Assembly: GCA_934456435.1 (NCBI GenBank)
Contig: CAKSHH010000009.1
Span: 1 to 64,000, forward strand
Reading direction: 5' to 3'
DNA: 64,000 nucleotides
Origin: an uncultured Eubacteriales bacterium
GTDB lineage: Bacteria; Bacillota; Clostridia; Oscillospirales; Acutalibacteraceae
Within the stretch, counting starts at the first letter, position 1. Each line of letters opens with the position of its first letter. Below are positions 8,139 through 17,297 of the stretch, in pieces. The notes beneath the pieces were generated by a model. The model was not told the origin of the DNA. It did not search any database and worked only from the letters and a program-made list of their open reading frames with translations. Position numbers and translations under genes: made by a program.

Positions 8139-9907
8139 AATAAAATTCCTCTGTGCTCAGCATAGCTTTTGGCTATTTTATAGTATTCCTTTGCATAGCG
8201 GTACTGCCTGAGAGAATATTCGCCAAACTCTACGCCTAACATACGCTTGTATTCGCACCAGTTGCTCCAAAGCAGACCGCAGGCGGAGATGTAGCAATAT
8301 ATTTTTGTCCTTACCGAGTCGGGACAGGAACCGTTAAAATATGAATCAATCAAAAATTCTACCATTTCCCTGTCATAGAGCGCATAAATTGCAAACATTG
8401 CAATATCAATGTGTGGGTCCTGCATTCCTGCGTATTCCCAGTCGATAAGTTTGATCTCTTCGGCTCCGTCGGCAGTAGGGATAAATAAAAAATTATCCGG
8501 AACGGAATCAATGTGTGACAAGACTTTTTCCGATATGTTTTTTTCGATATATCCTTGTAAAGACAATACTTTGGCTTTTGTGTCGGAATAGTCAACATAA
8601 ACGGATTCATTTCCGTCCCAAAGACTTTCGTAGAAATTTATTTCTTTGAAAAGATCAAAGCTGTGATCAACGGACAATCTCATTCTGTGAAAAGCCGAAA
8701 GTCTGTCCATACATTTTTTTATATCACTTTTGTTAAGAGGGTCGCAGCACCTGGAGCTTTCATAAAACTCGGTTATTTTATATCCGTTGGTAGGATTTAT
8801 ATATTTAACATTATCGCATATTCCGGTCGGTGAAATTACTTTGTATGTCGCCGCTTCCTGCTGCCTGTTGATAAGCTTTTCGGTGCCCTCGCCGGGGATT
8901 CTCATTATATATTTTTTGCCCTTGCACCTAAAGAGAAAAGAGCGGTTTGTCATACCTTTCTTTTGAACGGTTATGTCGGTGATTTCCGTTTCATCACAGC
9001 CAAGGGCTTCGGCAATGACGCCGATTGCCGAGCTTTTCAGTTGGTCGGACTGACCCCTGAAGTCTCTGAGCTGTTCGTAAGTGTTTATTTCGACAACATT
9101 ATTGCGGGAAACCTCTTTTGCCCAAACGGTCATTTTCCCTTTTTGGGTCAGGGCGATTTCCCAGAAACAGTCGTGATATCCCGGCACGGAGCAAAAATGC
9201 TTTATTCTTTCTTTCAGCGGTGTAGAATCTTCTTCTGTGATGTATGCGATACCGGCCATTGACTGACCGGGCGTGTTTGGCGAATTAACAATAATCTCGT
9301 TCTTTCGGTTTATTCTGACGCTTTCCGAAGTTGTTTCTCTGTCGGATACCATATACCATGAATACGGTTCAAATTCGGAAAACGGATTGTTCTCGCACCA
9401 AATATCGGAGGGAATAATATAGGAGTTGCATATTTTGTCGTTTACCTTGCTGACGGAAAAAAGATTGTTGTAAACCGTGTATTCGCTGTTAACAACAAAT
9501 GAGACGTTGTATTTGTCAATCAGGTACTCAAACTTTTCTTTTAAAAAGCCGACTACAATGTGTATCTCGAAAACGCCTGCTTCGTGAAGCTGTTTTATAA
9601 CTCTTTCAATCAGGGGCTCGCCGTCAATTTTGAGCAGACCTTTCGGAAATTCGGTGTTGATTGGAACCATTCTCATGCCGAAGCCTGCCGCAAGAATAAC
9701 GGCGTTGCGCGGCTGATGACTTGATATGTACTGCGTTGCCTTTTCGGTGAGGCTGTTTGAAGGGGAAAGGAAGCCGTAATTCGTAAGAGCTTTAACAGAG
9801 TTGTTTACTGCGCCAAGCGAGCAGCCAATGCGCGCCGCAATTTCTCTTTGAGTTAAACTGTTGTCAAAATACAGCTCTTTCATAACATCATAATCAAGCT
9901 TGTTCAT
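8135..9907 (-). CDS. HTH-cytidylyltransferase-choline kinase fusion (LicC/LicA-like)
   Basis: Three parts are seen in 590 residues. Residues 1-60 form a winged-helix HTH (LTQREIAARIGCSLGAVNNSV). About 70-290 is a nucleotidyltransferase (AVILAAGFGMRM, then PKGLLKIDGEPLIERV). From about 300 to the end is an APH/choline-kinase domain with the Brenner motif HIDSVPDN and the metal motif IDWEYAGMQDP. It would phosphorylate choline and activate it with CTP in one chain. The fused HTH suggests self-regulation. It is the first gene of the operon and has its own promoter; two more lic-type genes follow. Domain assignments are firm; the choline substrate is inferred from context. Confidence 0.87.
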   Translation of the reverse strand: MNKLDYDVMKELYFDNSLTQREIAARIGCSLGAVNNSVKALTNYGFLSPSNSLTEKATQYISSHQPRNAVILAAGFGMRMVPINTEFPKGLLKIDGEPLIERVIKQLHEAGVFEIHIVVGFLKEKFEYLIDKYNVSFVVNSEYTVYNNLFSVSKVNDKICNSYIIPSDIWCENNPFSEFEPYSWYMVSDRETTSESVRINRKNEIIVNSPNTPGQSMAGIAYITEEDSTPLKERIKHFCSVPGYHDCFWEIALTQKGKMTVWAKEVSRNNVVEINTYEQLRDFRGQSDQLKSSAIGVIAEALGCDETEITDITVQKKGMTNRSFLFRCKGKKYIMRIPGEGTEKLINRQQEAATYKVISPTGICDNVKYINPTNGYKITEFYESSRCCDPLNKSDIKKCMDRLSAFHRMRLSVDHSFDLFKEINFYESLWDGNESVYVDYSDTKAKVLSLQGYIEKNISEKVLSHIDSVPDNFLFIPTADGAEEIKLIDWEYAGMQDPHIDIAMFAIYALYDREMVEFLIDSYFNGSCPDSVRTKIYCYISACGLLWSNWCEYKRMLGVEFGEYSLRQYRYAKEYYKIAKSYAEHRGILL

Positions 9908-9943
9908 AAAATATTACACCTCTCAATTTCGTGAACAAGGCTA

Positions 9944-9970
9944 TTATAACACTAAATTATTATAAGTCAA
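9944..9970 (-). promoter_or_regulatory. Probable promoter of the lic operon
   Basis: On the minus strand TTGACT (9965-9970) and TATAAT (9944-9949) are spaced about 15 bases apart, slightly short. It lies about 40 bases before the fusion gene. Bases 9971-10114 are AT-rich and hold nothing else I can recognise. Confidence 0.5.
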
Positions 9971-10114
9971 GAATTATTTGCAAATAATGAATATAAGATG
10001 ATTATTGCAAAAAGAAAACATTTAAACGGCGGATTTTCGTAAAATTGTTAAGAAAATGTCAATTTCACCAATATTTTAAAGAGCGCGGTTTGGATTATTC
10101 ATATACTTTTTTCA

Positions 10115-10143
10115 TTGACTTATCAGGTAAAATATTCTATAAT
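10115..10143 (+). promoter_or_regulatory. Sigma-A promoter of glycyl-tRNA synthetase
   Basis: TTGACT (10115-10120) and TATAAT (10138-10143) are separated by exactly 17 bases. The transcript leader is only about 30 bases, so no T-box can be present. Confidence 0.8.
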
Positions 10144-10178
10144 TTCTAAGGATTTTAAAATGAGGGAGAATTGGTTTA

Positions 10179-11561
10179 ATGCTATCTAATACTGAGAAGA
10201 CAATGGACAAGATCGTTGCACTTTGCAAAAACAGAGGTTTTATTTTTGCGGGCAGCGATATTTACGGCGGACTTGCCAATACATGGGACTACGGCCCGCT
10301 CGGCGCAAGGCTTAAAAACAATGTAAAAGATACATGGAGAAAGCGCTTCATCCAGGAGAGAAAGAACAGCTACGAGGTTGACGCGGATATCCTTATGCAT
10401 CCGAGAGTCTGGGAGGCAAGCGGTCATGTCGCGAGCTTTTCCGATCCGCTTCTTGACTGTAAGGAGTGCAAGATGCGCCACAGAGCCGACAATCTTATAG
10501 ACAACTTTGACCCCAATGCTCACGCCGACGGCATGACGAAGGAGGAGATGTTTGACTACATCAAGGCTCATTCGATTCCCTGCCCGAACTGTGGCAAGCA
10601 CAATTTTACGGACATAAGAGAGTTCAACCTTATGTTCCAGACATACAGGGGAGTAACGAACGACGCAAAGAGCGTCATCTATCTGCGTCCGGAAAATGCA
10701 CAGGGTGAGTATGTAAACTATCTCAACGTACAGCGCAGCATGAGAGCAAAGCTTCCGTTCAGCATCGGTCAGATCGGCAAGGCTTTCAGAAATGAGATTA
10801 CTCCGGGTAACTTCACGTTCAGAACGATTGAGTTTGAACAGATGGAGTTCCAGACCTTCTGCAAGGAGGGTACGGATACCGAGCTCTACGAATATTTCAA
10901 GAATTACGGCCACCGGTATTATATGGATCTCGGAATTGCGGAGGAGCATCTTCGTTTCCACGACCACGAGAAGCTTGCTCATTACGCTAAGGCGGCGTGC
11001 GATATTGAGTTCCTGTTCCCGTTCGGCTGGGGCGAGATAAACGGAACGCACAACCGTACAAATTTCGACCTCACAAGACACCAGGAATACAGCGGACAGA
11101 AGCTTGAATATCTTGATCCCGAAACAAACGAAAGATATATACCTTTTATAATAGAGTCAACTTACGGACTTGACAGAACGGTTCTTGCGCTTCTCTGCGA
11201 GGCTTATGACGAGGAGGTTATCGACGCGGACAAGAACGACACAAGAGTTGTTCTCCACCTCAAGCCCTCGATTGCTCCCTACAAGGCTGCGGTTCTTCCG
11301 CTCTCGAAGAAGCTTTCGGCGGATGCACTCAAGGTTTACGAAAAGCTCCAGAAAGACTTTATGGTTGATTTTGACGAGACCGGTTCAATCGGAAAGCGTT
11401 ATCGCCGTGAGGATGAAATCGGAACTCCGTTCTGCATCACGTTTGATTTTGATTCTCTTGAGGACAACTGCGTTACCGTTCGTGACAGAGACACAATGGA
11501 GCAGGTTCGTCTTCCGATTGATGAATTGAATGAATATATCTCGGAGAAAATATCATTCTAA
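10179..11561 (+). CDS. glyQS: Glycine-tRNA ligase, single-chain dimeric type
   Basis: At 460 residues this is the alpha2-type class II enzyme that charges tRNA-Gly, not the tetrameric alpha2beta2 form. Visible family segments are GGLANTWDYGPLGARLKNN near the N-terminus, a zinc-ribbon-like CPNCGKHNF, YLRPENAQG and RSMRAKLPFSIGQIGKAFRNE (motif 2). A C-terminal anticodon-binding domain includes APYKAAVLPL. A consensus promoter and GGGAG ribosome binding site precede it. No T-box leader is present, although such genes are often T-box regulated. Confidence 0.95.
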   Translation: MLSNTEKTMDKIVALCKNRGFIFAGSDIYGGLANTWDYGPLGARLKNNVKDTWRKRFIQERKNSYEVDADILMHPRVWEASGHVASFSDPLLDCKECKMRHRADNLIDNFDPNAHADGMTKEEMFDYIKAHSIPCPNCGKHNFTDIREFNLMFQTYRGVTNDAKSVIYLRPENAQGEYVNYLNVQRSMRAKLPFSIGQIGKAFRNEITPGNFTFRTIEFEQMEFQTFCKEGTDTELYEYFKNYGHRYYMDLGIAEEHLRFHDHEKLAHYAKAACDIEFLFPFGWGEINGTHNRTNFDLTRHQEYSGQKLEYLDPETNERYIPFIIESTYGLDRTVLALLCEAYDEEVIDADKNDTRVVLHLKPSIAPYKAAVLPLSKKLSADALKVYEKLQKDFMVDFDETGSIGKRYRREDEIGTPFCITFDFDSLEDNCVTVRDRDTMEQVRLPIDELNEYISEKISF

Positions 11562-11667
11562 AATTATAGTGACTGAGCTTTAGGTGCGGAATGATGCTGT
11601 ACTTAAGGCGGTATTCACAGGTTTAAATATAATTTTAATACAGATGTTATAATGAAAGGCAAAAGTT

Positions 11668-13050
11668 ATGAAAGAAATTAAATTCACCGAAACCGTACTG
11701 CGCGACGCTCAGCAGTCGCTCATTGCAACAAGAATGCCTTTTGAAACTTTCGAGCCGATCCTTTCGACTATGGACAAGGCGGGTTATTACTCGCTTGAAT
11801 GTTGGGGCGGCGCAACGTTTGATTCATGTCTGCGTTACCTTAACGAGGATCCGTGGGAGAGACTCAGAAAAATCAGAAAGGCTTGTCCGAACACAAAGCT
11901 TCAGATGCTTCTCAGAGGACAGAATCTTCTCGGCTACAAGCATTACCCGAATGATGTTGTCAGAAAGTTTGTGGCGAAGAGCGTTGAAAACGGTATTGAC
12001 ATCATTCGAATTTTCGACGCACTCAATGATGTAAAAAATCTTGAGGTTGCCGTTGATCAGACACTTCTGTCGGGCGCGCACGCGTCGGGCACAATCTGCT
12101 ACACGCTCAGCCCCGTCCACAACACCAAGGCGTATATTAAGCTTGCAAAGGATCTCCAGAGCATGGGCGTTCAGTCTATATGTATCAAGGATATGGCAGG
12201 CATCATCAGCCCCAAGGAGGCTTATGAGCTGATCGGCGCACTCAAGGACAGCGTGGATTTGCCGATAATTCTTCACACACATTGCACAACGGGTCTCGGT
12301 CCCATGACTCTTCAGAAAGCGGCAGAAGCCGGTGTTGATGTCATTGACACGGCGATATCCTGCTTCTCCGGCGGAACAAGCCAGCCGTCAACCGAGACTA
12401 TGAAATATGTTCTTGAGCAGGAGGGCTTTGAAACAGGCCTCAAAACCGATGTGCTCAAGCAGATAAACGATTTCTTCAAGCCCGTAAGAGCCGACGCACT
12501 CAAGAGCGGACTGCTCAATCCGGTCGTTCTCGGAACGGACACCGACGCGCTTACCTATCAGGTTCCCGGCGGTATGCTCTCGAACCTTGTCGCTCAGCTC
12601 ACCGCACAGAAAAAGATGGATAAGTTTGAAGAGGTGCTCGCCGAAACTCCGAAGGTCAGAAAGGATCTCGGATATCCGCCGCTCGTTACTCCGATGAGTC
12701 AGATGGTCGGCGTTCAGGCAACCTCAAATGTGCTTGCAGGCGAGAGATACAAGAACGTGTCCAAAGAGATACGCGCCTATGTAAGGGGCGAGTACGGCAA
12801 GGCTCCCGGAAAAATTGATCCCGAACTCATCAAAAAGGTTCTCGGCGATGAGAAGCCGATAAGCGGCAGATATGCCGATACACTCGGCGACGGATTTGAA
12901 AAGGCAAAAGCCGAAATCGGAGCCAAGGCACACAGCGATGAGGACGTGCTTTCATACATCGCTTTCCCGACTCAGGCAGAAGCTTTCTTCGACAAACGAG
13001 ACGAAAGAGCGAAAAACACTTTCAAATATTCTATCAAAAAAATTGACTGA
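11668..13050 (+). CDS. oadA: Oxaloacetate decarboxylase alpha subunit (carboxyltransferase)
   Basis: This 460-residue protein has an N-terminal HMGL-like TIM barrel followed by a PYC/OADA domain. Seen are TVLRDAQQSL, the substrate-site sequence CIKDMAGIISPKEA and HTHCTTGLG, a metal-binding site. It transfers the carboxyl group of oxaloacetate to biotin. The C-terminal biotinyl domain of full-length OadA is absent; a separate carrier protein is encoded at 13443-13838. It heads a four-gene operon with oadG, carrier and oadB, a complete Na+-translocating complex. A role in pyruvate carboxylase can be set aside because the pump subunit is present. Confidence 0.93.
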   Translation: MKEIKFTETVLRDAQQSLIATRMPFETFEPILSTMDKAGYYSLECWGGATFDSCLRYLNEDPWERLRKIRKACPNTKLQMLLRGQNLLGYKHYPNDVVRKFVAKSVENGIDIIRIFDALNDVKNLEVAVDQTLLSGAHASGTICYTLSPVHNTKAYIKLAKDLQSMGVQSICIKDMAGIISPKEAYELIGALKDSVDLPIILHTHCTTGLGPMTLQKAAEAGVDVIDTAISCFSGGTSQPSTETMKYVLEQEGFETGLKTDVLKQINDFFKPVRADALKSGLLNPVVLGTDTDALTYQVPGGMLSNLVAQLTAQKKMDKFEEVLAETPKVRKDLGYPPLVTPMSQMVGVQATSNVLAGERYKNVSKEIRAYVRGEYGKAPGKIDPELIKKVLGDEKPISGRYADTLGDGFEKAKAEIGAKAHSDEDVLSYIAFPTQAEAFFDKRDERAKNTFKYSIKKID

Positions 13051-13064
13051 GGAGGAAAACAAAG

Positions 13065-13442
13065 ATGAATATGACTCCAAAGCTTCTCGGCGTTTTCGCC
13101 GATATCTACGGCTCCAACGATGCCATGACATTTTCAAGAGCGGCGCTTGTTGCTGTTGTGGGATTTTTAACGGTTATGGTTATTCTTGCGATAATCGCGC
13201 TGTTTATCAAAGGCATTGCGGCAATTTTCGATAAGACAGGAAAGTCCGCGGCAAAAGCTCCTGTTGCTCCTGCCACGGCTCCTGCGGCTCCCGCTGTACA
13301 GCCCGTACAGTCAAGCGGCGTTGAGCTCGTCAATGTTGATGAACCGACAGCGGCGGTTATTATGGCGATAATCAGCCATCAGAGCGGAATAAGCCTCGAC
13401 AGGCTTGCGTTCAAATCCATTAAATTATCGGAGGACAAATAA
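13065..13442 (+). CDS. oadG: Oxaloacetate decarboxylase gamma subunit
   Basis: This 125-residue protein has one N-terminal membrane helix (about 27-51), then an Ala/Pro linker (about 60-85) and a small C-terminal domain. That layout is usual for OadG, the anchor between alpha and beta subunits. GAGGAGG precedes the start, 14 bases after oadA. Its stop is directly followed by the start of the biotin carrier. Sequence conservation in this subunit is always low, so position in the operon carries much of the weight. Confidence 0.85.
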   Translation: MNMTPKLLGVFADIYGSNDAMTFSRAALVAVVGFLTVMVILAIIALFIKGIAAIFDKTGKSAAKAPVAPATAPAAPAVQPVQSSGVELVNVDEPTAAVIMAIISHQSGISLDRLAFKSIKLSEDK

Positions 13443-13838
13443 ATGAAATATGTTGTTACGTTAAACGGAAAAAATTATGAGGTCGAGGTAAACGAAAGCG
13501 ATGCCGTAATAACCTCCGTAAGCAATGCGGCTCCTGCCGCTCCCGCCGCTCCCGTTGCCGCTCCGGCAGCTCCGGCGGTAAGCTCATCCCACTCCGCTCC
13601 GGCAGCAGTGGTCGGTACCGCAGTAAGCGGAACTCAGATCATTTCGCCGATGCCCGGAACAATCCTTAAATTGAATGTTGCCGAGGGTCAGGCGGTCAAG
13701 GCAGGCGACGTTGTTCTCATTCTTGAGGCTATGAAAATGGAGAACGAAATTGTTGCTCCCTGCGACGGTACAATCAAGCAGATCCTTGTAACAAAGGGAT
13801 CAACGGTTGATACGGATCAGATTCTTGCAGTTTTATAA
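13443..13838 (+). CDS. Biotin carboxyl carrier protein of the decarboxylase
   Basis: This 131-residue protein has a short N-terminal domain, an Ala/Pro-rich linker (about 30-58) and a C-terminal biotinyl domain. The biotinylated lysine is in EAMKMEN. The flexible linker lets biotin swing between the alpha subunit and the membrane subunit. Start and stop are tight against oadG and oadB. It supplies the biotin domain missing from the OadA at 11668, as in other split clostridial complexes. MmdC-like carriers look the same, but the alpha subunit here identifies oxaloacetate as substrate. Confidence 0.92.
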   Translation: MKYVVTLNGKNYEVEVNESDAVITSVSNAAPAAPAAPVAAPAAPAVSSSHSAPAAVVGTAVSGTQIISPMPGTILKLNVAEGQAVKAGDVVLILEAMKMENEIVAPCDGTIKQILVTKGSTVDTDQILAVL

Positions 13839-13856
13839 TAAAGGACGGTATTCAAA

Positions 13857-15050
13857 ATGGACTTGATTTTAAATGTTTTGAAAGGCTTGTGGGAATCGTC
13901 CGGATTTGCAACTCTTGAGTGGCAGAATCTTGTAATGATCCTTGTGTCGTTTGTATTCCTTTTCCTTGCCATTCATCCCAAATTCAGATTTGAGCCGCTT
14001 CTTTTGGTTCCTATCGCATTCGGTATTCTTCTTGCCAATCTTCCCGGCGCAGGCATCATGGACGACCTGACAGCCGGTCAGATATTCGGCGGCGACGGCT
14101 CGCTTGCCGGTCAGGGTGAGCATTGGTACGACTCCGGCGTTCTGCGAATTATTTACGCCGGCGTTAAATCAAACATATTCCCGTGCCTCATCTTTATGGG
14201 CGTCGGTGCAATGACTGACTTCGGACCTCTTCTTTCAAACCCTGTCAGCCTGCTTCTCGGCGCGGCTGCTCAGCTCGGTATTTATGTTGCGTTCCTTATC
14301 GCTATCGCGCTTGGATTCAATCCGCAGGAAGCCGCTTCAATCGCTATCATCGGCGGTGCAGACGGTCCGACGGCTATCTACCTGACGTCGAAGCTGGCAT
14401 CGCATTTGCTTGCGCCTATCGCTCTGGCGGCGTATTCATATATGGCGCTCATTCCTCTCATTCAGCCTCCGATCATGAAGGCTCTCACAACGAAGAAAGA
14501 GCGTGAGGTCAAGATGACCCAGCTCAGAAAGGTTACAAAGACGGAGAAAATTATCTTCCCGGTAATCGTTCTTGTCCTTGTTGCGCTCATTCTTCCGTCG
14601 GTTGCTCCGCTTCTCGGTATGTTCATGCTCGGCAACCTCTTCCGCGAGTGCGGCGTTGTTGACAGACTTTCCGACGTTGCTCAGAACGCGCTTAACAATA
14701 TCATTGTTATTCTTCTCGGCGTTACCGTCGGCGCAACCGCAAACGGTCAGAGCTTCCTTCAGGTTCAGACACTTAAGATAGTTGCTCTCGGACTTATCGC
14801 TTTCTGTTTCTCAACAGTCGGCGGCGTCTTTCTCGGAAAGCTTCTTTATCTTGTTACCGGCGGCAAGATCAATCCGCTGATCGGTGCGGCAGGCGTTTCC
14901 GCTGTCCCTATGGCGGCTCGTGTTGCTCAGAACGAGGGCAGAAAATACAACCCGACTAACTTCCTGCTCATGCACGCAATGGGTCCGAATGTTGCCGGTG
15001 TTATAGGTTCCGCTGTTGCGGCAGGATTCCTGCTCATTATGTTCCAGTAA
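13857..15050 (+). CDS. oadB: Oxaloacetate decarboxylase beta subunit, Na+ pump
   Basis: This 397-residue membrane protein has about nine or ten helices. Conserved stretches are GGADGPTAIYLTSKLA, the loop with the essential aspartate, and the C-terminal region with GAAGVSAVPMAARVAQ and HAMGPNVAGVIGSAVAAG. It decarboxylates carboxybiotin and couples this to export of Na+. It is the last gene of the operon. A terminator begins about 50 bases downstream. Confidence 0.95.
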   Translation: MDLILNVLKGLWESSGFATLEWQNLVMILVSFVFLFLAIHPKFRFEPLLLVPIAFGILLANLPGAGIMDDLTAGQIFGGDGSLAGQGEHWYDSGVLRIIYAGVKSNIFPCLIFMGVGAMTDFGPLLSNPVSLLLGAAAQLGIYVAFLIAIALGFNPQEAASIAIIGGADGPTAIYLTSKLASHLLAPIALAAYSYMALIPLIQPPIMKALTTKKEREVKMTQLRKVTKTEKIIFPVIVLVLVALILPSVAPLLGMFMLGNLFRECGVVDRLSDVAQNALNNIIVILLGVTVGATANGQSFLQVQTLKIVALGLIAFCFSTVGGVFLGKLLYLVTGGKINPLIGAAGVSAVPMAARVAQNEGRKYNPTNFLLMHAMGPNVAGVIGSAVAAGFLLIMFQ

Positions 15051-15096
15051 AACTGAAACTGCCGCATTTAGCGCAGACCAAGAACAAAACAATAAT

Positions 15097-15158
15097 AAAA
15101 GCTATAATTTACATTTCAGCAGGCTAAAATTAAACTGATTGTGAATTATAGCTTTTCT
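15097..15158 (+). terminator. Terminator of the oad operon
   Basis: AAAAGCTATAATTTACA (15097-15113) pairs with TGTGAATTATAGCTTTT (15139-15155) around a 25-base loop. It belongs to the GCTATAA terminator family of this window. Bases 15160-15318 hold no supported gene. Confidence 0.8.
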
Positions 15159-15318
15159 TTATATTATCAATTATGATTATTTAATGTTTTGTTCTTCTAA
15201 CCGTTTTTTTACCCTCTCGCAGTATCTATATACAGCTTCGGGGCAAAGAAAACGCTTTCTGCATCTGAATGCGACAGTTTCTATTTGTTGTTACCTGCAA
15301 AAAAAATTCAAAAAAAGC

Positions 15319-15347
15319 TTGATTTATTTTTGAATTTGCGATAGAAT
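15319..15347 (+). promoter_or_regulatory. Promoter of guaB
   Basis: TTGATT (15319-15324) and TAGAAT (15342-15347) are spaced by 17 bases. No purine riboswitch motif is visible in the short leader. Confidence 0.65.
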
Positions 15348-15380
15348 AAGACAATTTATATTCAGAGCGGAGGCTGTAAG

Positions 15381-16847
15381 ATGACATTTGAACAAAAATT
15401 CGGTAAAGAGGGTCTTACCTTTGACGACGTGCTTCTGATTCCTGCGGAGTCGGACATACTGCCCAAGGACATTGACATTTCAACCAGACTGTCGGACAAC
15501 ATTGTGCTCAACACTCCGATCCTGACTGCTGCGATGGATACGGTTACGGAAGCACCGATGGCGATCGCGATTGCAAGAGAGGGCGGCATAGGCGTTATAC
15601 ACAAGAATATGCCGATGGAGCTTCAGGCTCAGGAGGTTGACAAGGTTAAGCGTTCCGAAAACGGTGTTATCGCTCAGCCGTTCAGCCTCACTCCGGATCA
15701 TTACGCTTATGACGCGGAGAACCTTTGCAAGAAATATAAGATTTCAGGTGTTCCGATCTGCGATAATGACGGAAAGCTTGTCGGTATTCTCACAAACCGC
15801 GACATGAGATTCATGACGGATTTCAATATAAAGATCAGCGAGGTTATGACAAAGGATCACCTTGTAACCGCTCCGGTCGGAACAACTCTCGAACAGGCGA
15901 AGCAGATACTCATGAAGCACAGAATTGAGAAGCTTCCTCTTGTTGATTCCGAGGGATACCTCAAGGGACTTATCACGATCAAGGACATTGAAAAGAGCGT
16001 GCAGTACCCGAACTCGGCACGTGACAAGGGAGGCAGACTCCTTTGCGGTGCGGCAATCGGAGCAACCGCCGACGTGCTTGACAGAGCGTCAATGCTCGCA
16101 AAGGCAGGTGCGGATATGTTCGTTCTTGATTCCGCTCACGGTCACAGTCAGAATATACTCCGCGCGGTTGAAAAGGTAAAGACAGCGTTCCCGAACATTA
16201 CGCTTTGTGCCGGTAATGTTGCAACGGCGGAGGCAACCGAGGCTTTGATCGCTGCCGGTGCAGACATAGTAAAGGTCGGTATAGGCCCCGGCTCAATCTG
16301 TACGACGCGAGTTGTTGCAGGTATCGGTGTTCCGCAGATCACGGCAGTTTTTGATTCGGCAAACGCGGCGGCTAAGCACGGTATTCCGGTTATTGCCGAC
16401 GGCGGTATTAAGTATTCGGGCGAAATTGTTAAGGCTATCGCGGCAGGCGCCAGCGCAATTATGGTCGGTTCGCTTGTTGCGGGCTGTAAGGAGAGTCCGG
16501 GCGAAACCGAAATCTTCCAGGGCAGAAGCTTCAAGGTTTACCGCGGAATGGGCAGTCTTGCGGCAATGGCAAACGGCAGCAAGGACAGATACTTCCAGGA
16601 GGACAACAAAAAGCTTGTTCCGGAGGGAGTTGAGGGACGTGTTCCTTACAAGGGACCTCTCGGCGACACGATCTTCCAGATGCTCGGCGGTCTGCGTTCC
16701 GGTATGGGCTACTGCGGATGTCACAACATTGAGGAGCTCAAGACGAAAACAAGATTTGTCCGCATCACCAACGCGGGCCTCATCGAGAGCCATCCGCACG
16801 ACGTATTCATAACAAAAGAAGCGCCGAACTACTCAGGCATGAAATAA
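15381..16847 (+). CDS. guaB: Inosine-5'-monophosphate dehydrogenase
   Basis: At 488 residues this is a full-length enzyme. The TIM barrel starts with GLTFDDVLLIPAESDILP and is interrupted by two CBS domains (about 95-215). The catalytic loop GIGPGSICTTR carries the active-site cysteine, and GGIKYSGEIVKAIAAGASA binds phosphate. It oxidises IMP to XMP, the committed step to GMP. It has its own promoter and terminator. Confidence 0.97.
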   Translation: MTFEQKFGKEGLTFDDVLLIPAESDILPKDIDISTRLSDNIVLNTPILTAAMDTVTEAPMAIAIAREGGIGVIHKNMPMELQAQEVDKVKRSENGVIAQPFSLTPDHYAYDAENLCKKYKISGVPICDNDGKLVGILTNRDMRFMTDFNIKISEVMTKDHLVTAPVGTTLEQAKQILMKHRIEKLPLVDSEGYLKGLITIKDIEKSVQYPNSARDKGGRLLCGAAIGATADVLDRASMLAKAGADMFVLDSAHGHSQNILRAVEKVKTAFPNITLCAGNVATAEATEALIAAGADIVKVGIGPGSICTTRVVAGIGVPQITAVFDSANAAAKHGIPVIADGGIKYSGEIVKAIAAGASAIMVGSLVAGCKESPGETEIFQGRSFKVYRGMGSLAAMANGSKDRYFQEDNKKLVPEGVEGRVPYKGPLGDTIFQMLGGLRSGMGYCGCHNIEELKTKTRFVRITNAGLIESHPHDVFITKEAPNYSGMK

Positions 16848-16860
16848 TAAAACGGACAAC

Positions 16861-16903
16861 GGCAGAGTATACATTATATGTGTGTGCTCTGCCGCCTTTT
16901 TAT
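16861..16903 (+). terminator. Terminator of guaB
   Basis: GGCAGAG (16861-16867) pairs with CTCTGCC (16887-16893), followed by CTTTTTATTT. Confidence 0.8.
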
Positions 16904-16982
16904 TTCATAAAAGGAATGATACAAAAATATCATATTACTTATGTATAAAATGTACAAAATCAATAATGCGGCCAAAAAAATA

Positions 16983-17011
16983 TTGACTTTTGACGTTTTA
17001 TGCGTTATAGT
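16983..17011 (+). promoter_or_regulatory. Promoter of the surface-protein gene at 17298
   Basis: TTGACT (16983-16988) and TATAGT (17006-17011) are 17 bases apart. It implies a 5' leader of about 280 bases. Confidence 0.65.
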
Positions 17012-17017
17012 TAAACT

Positions 17018-17290
17018 AACCATAAAAGTGGTGTCATTGGGTGAATTGCGCCTTGCGGATGAAGCCCTCATTACGACCCACCTGGTTTACAATGCGTCGT
17101 AATGACGTCGGTAATCGAACCCTCGGCGAAGCTGAGCGGCTGCCATGCGGGAAGGCTTTAGCAGCACGGGGTTCAGATTTCAGAAAGGGGAGATTACTCA
17201 ACGTAATGATGTCGCGCCGGTTTGCACAGACCGGAGACAACTGTGCGGAATATACGCTTTTGGGCGTATAAATCTAAATGGAGGTGCAAT
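17018..17290 (+). ncRNA. Long structured 5' leader, possible cis-regulatory RNA
   Basis: Between the promoter and ATG 17298 several helices can be drawn: TCATTACGAC/GTCGTAATGA (17068-17077 with 17096-17105); GAACCC/GGGTTC (17117-17122 with 17169-17174), enclosing a TCGGC/GCTGA hairpin and GCTGC/GCAGC; and ATACGC/GCGTAT (17252-17257 with 17264-17269). Near 17217-17246 two pairings exclude each other (CCGGT/ACCGG versus GCACAG/CTGTGC). I could not match it to a known riboswitch class. GGAGGT before the start is free of these helices. Confidence 0.45.
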
Positions 17291-17297
17291 CCAAAAA

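Noticed and set aside
9908..10178. T-box before the glycyl-tRNA synthetase
   Set aside because: The promoter lies only about 35 bases before the start codon, and no AGGGTGG..GC motif was seen.
15178..15290. Minus-strand frame ending RVKKRLEEQNIK
   Set aside because: It looks like a protein end, but there is no start codon or ribosome binding site after the preceding stop; too short to support.
17018..17290. c-di-GMP, cobalamin or ydaO riboswitch
   Set aside because: Core motifs of these classes are not present by eye; kept only as an unidentified structured leader.
17145..17297. N-terminal extension of the 1311-residue protein
   Set aside because: It lies in the structured leader, and a signal peptide with its own ribosome binding site begins at 17298.
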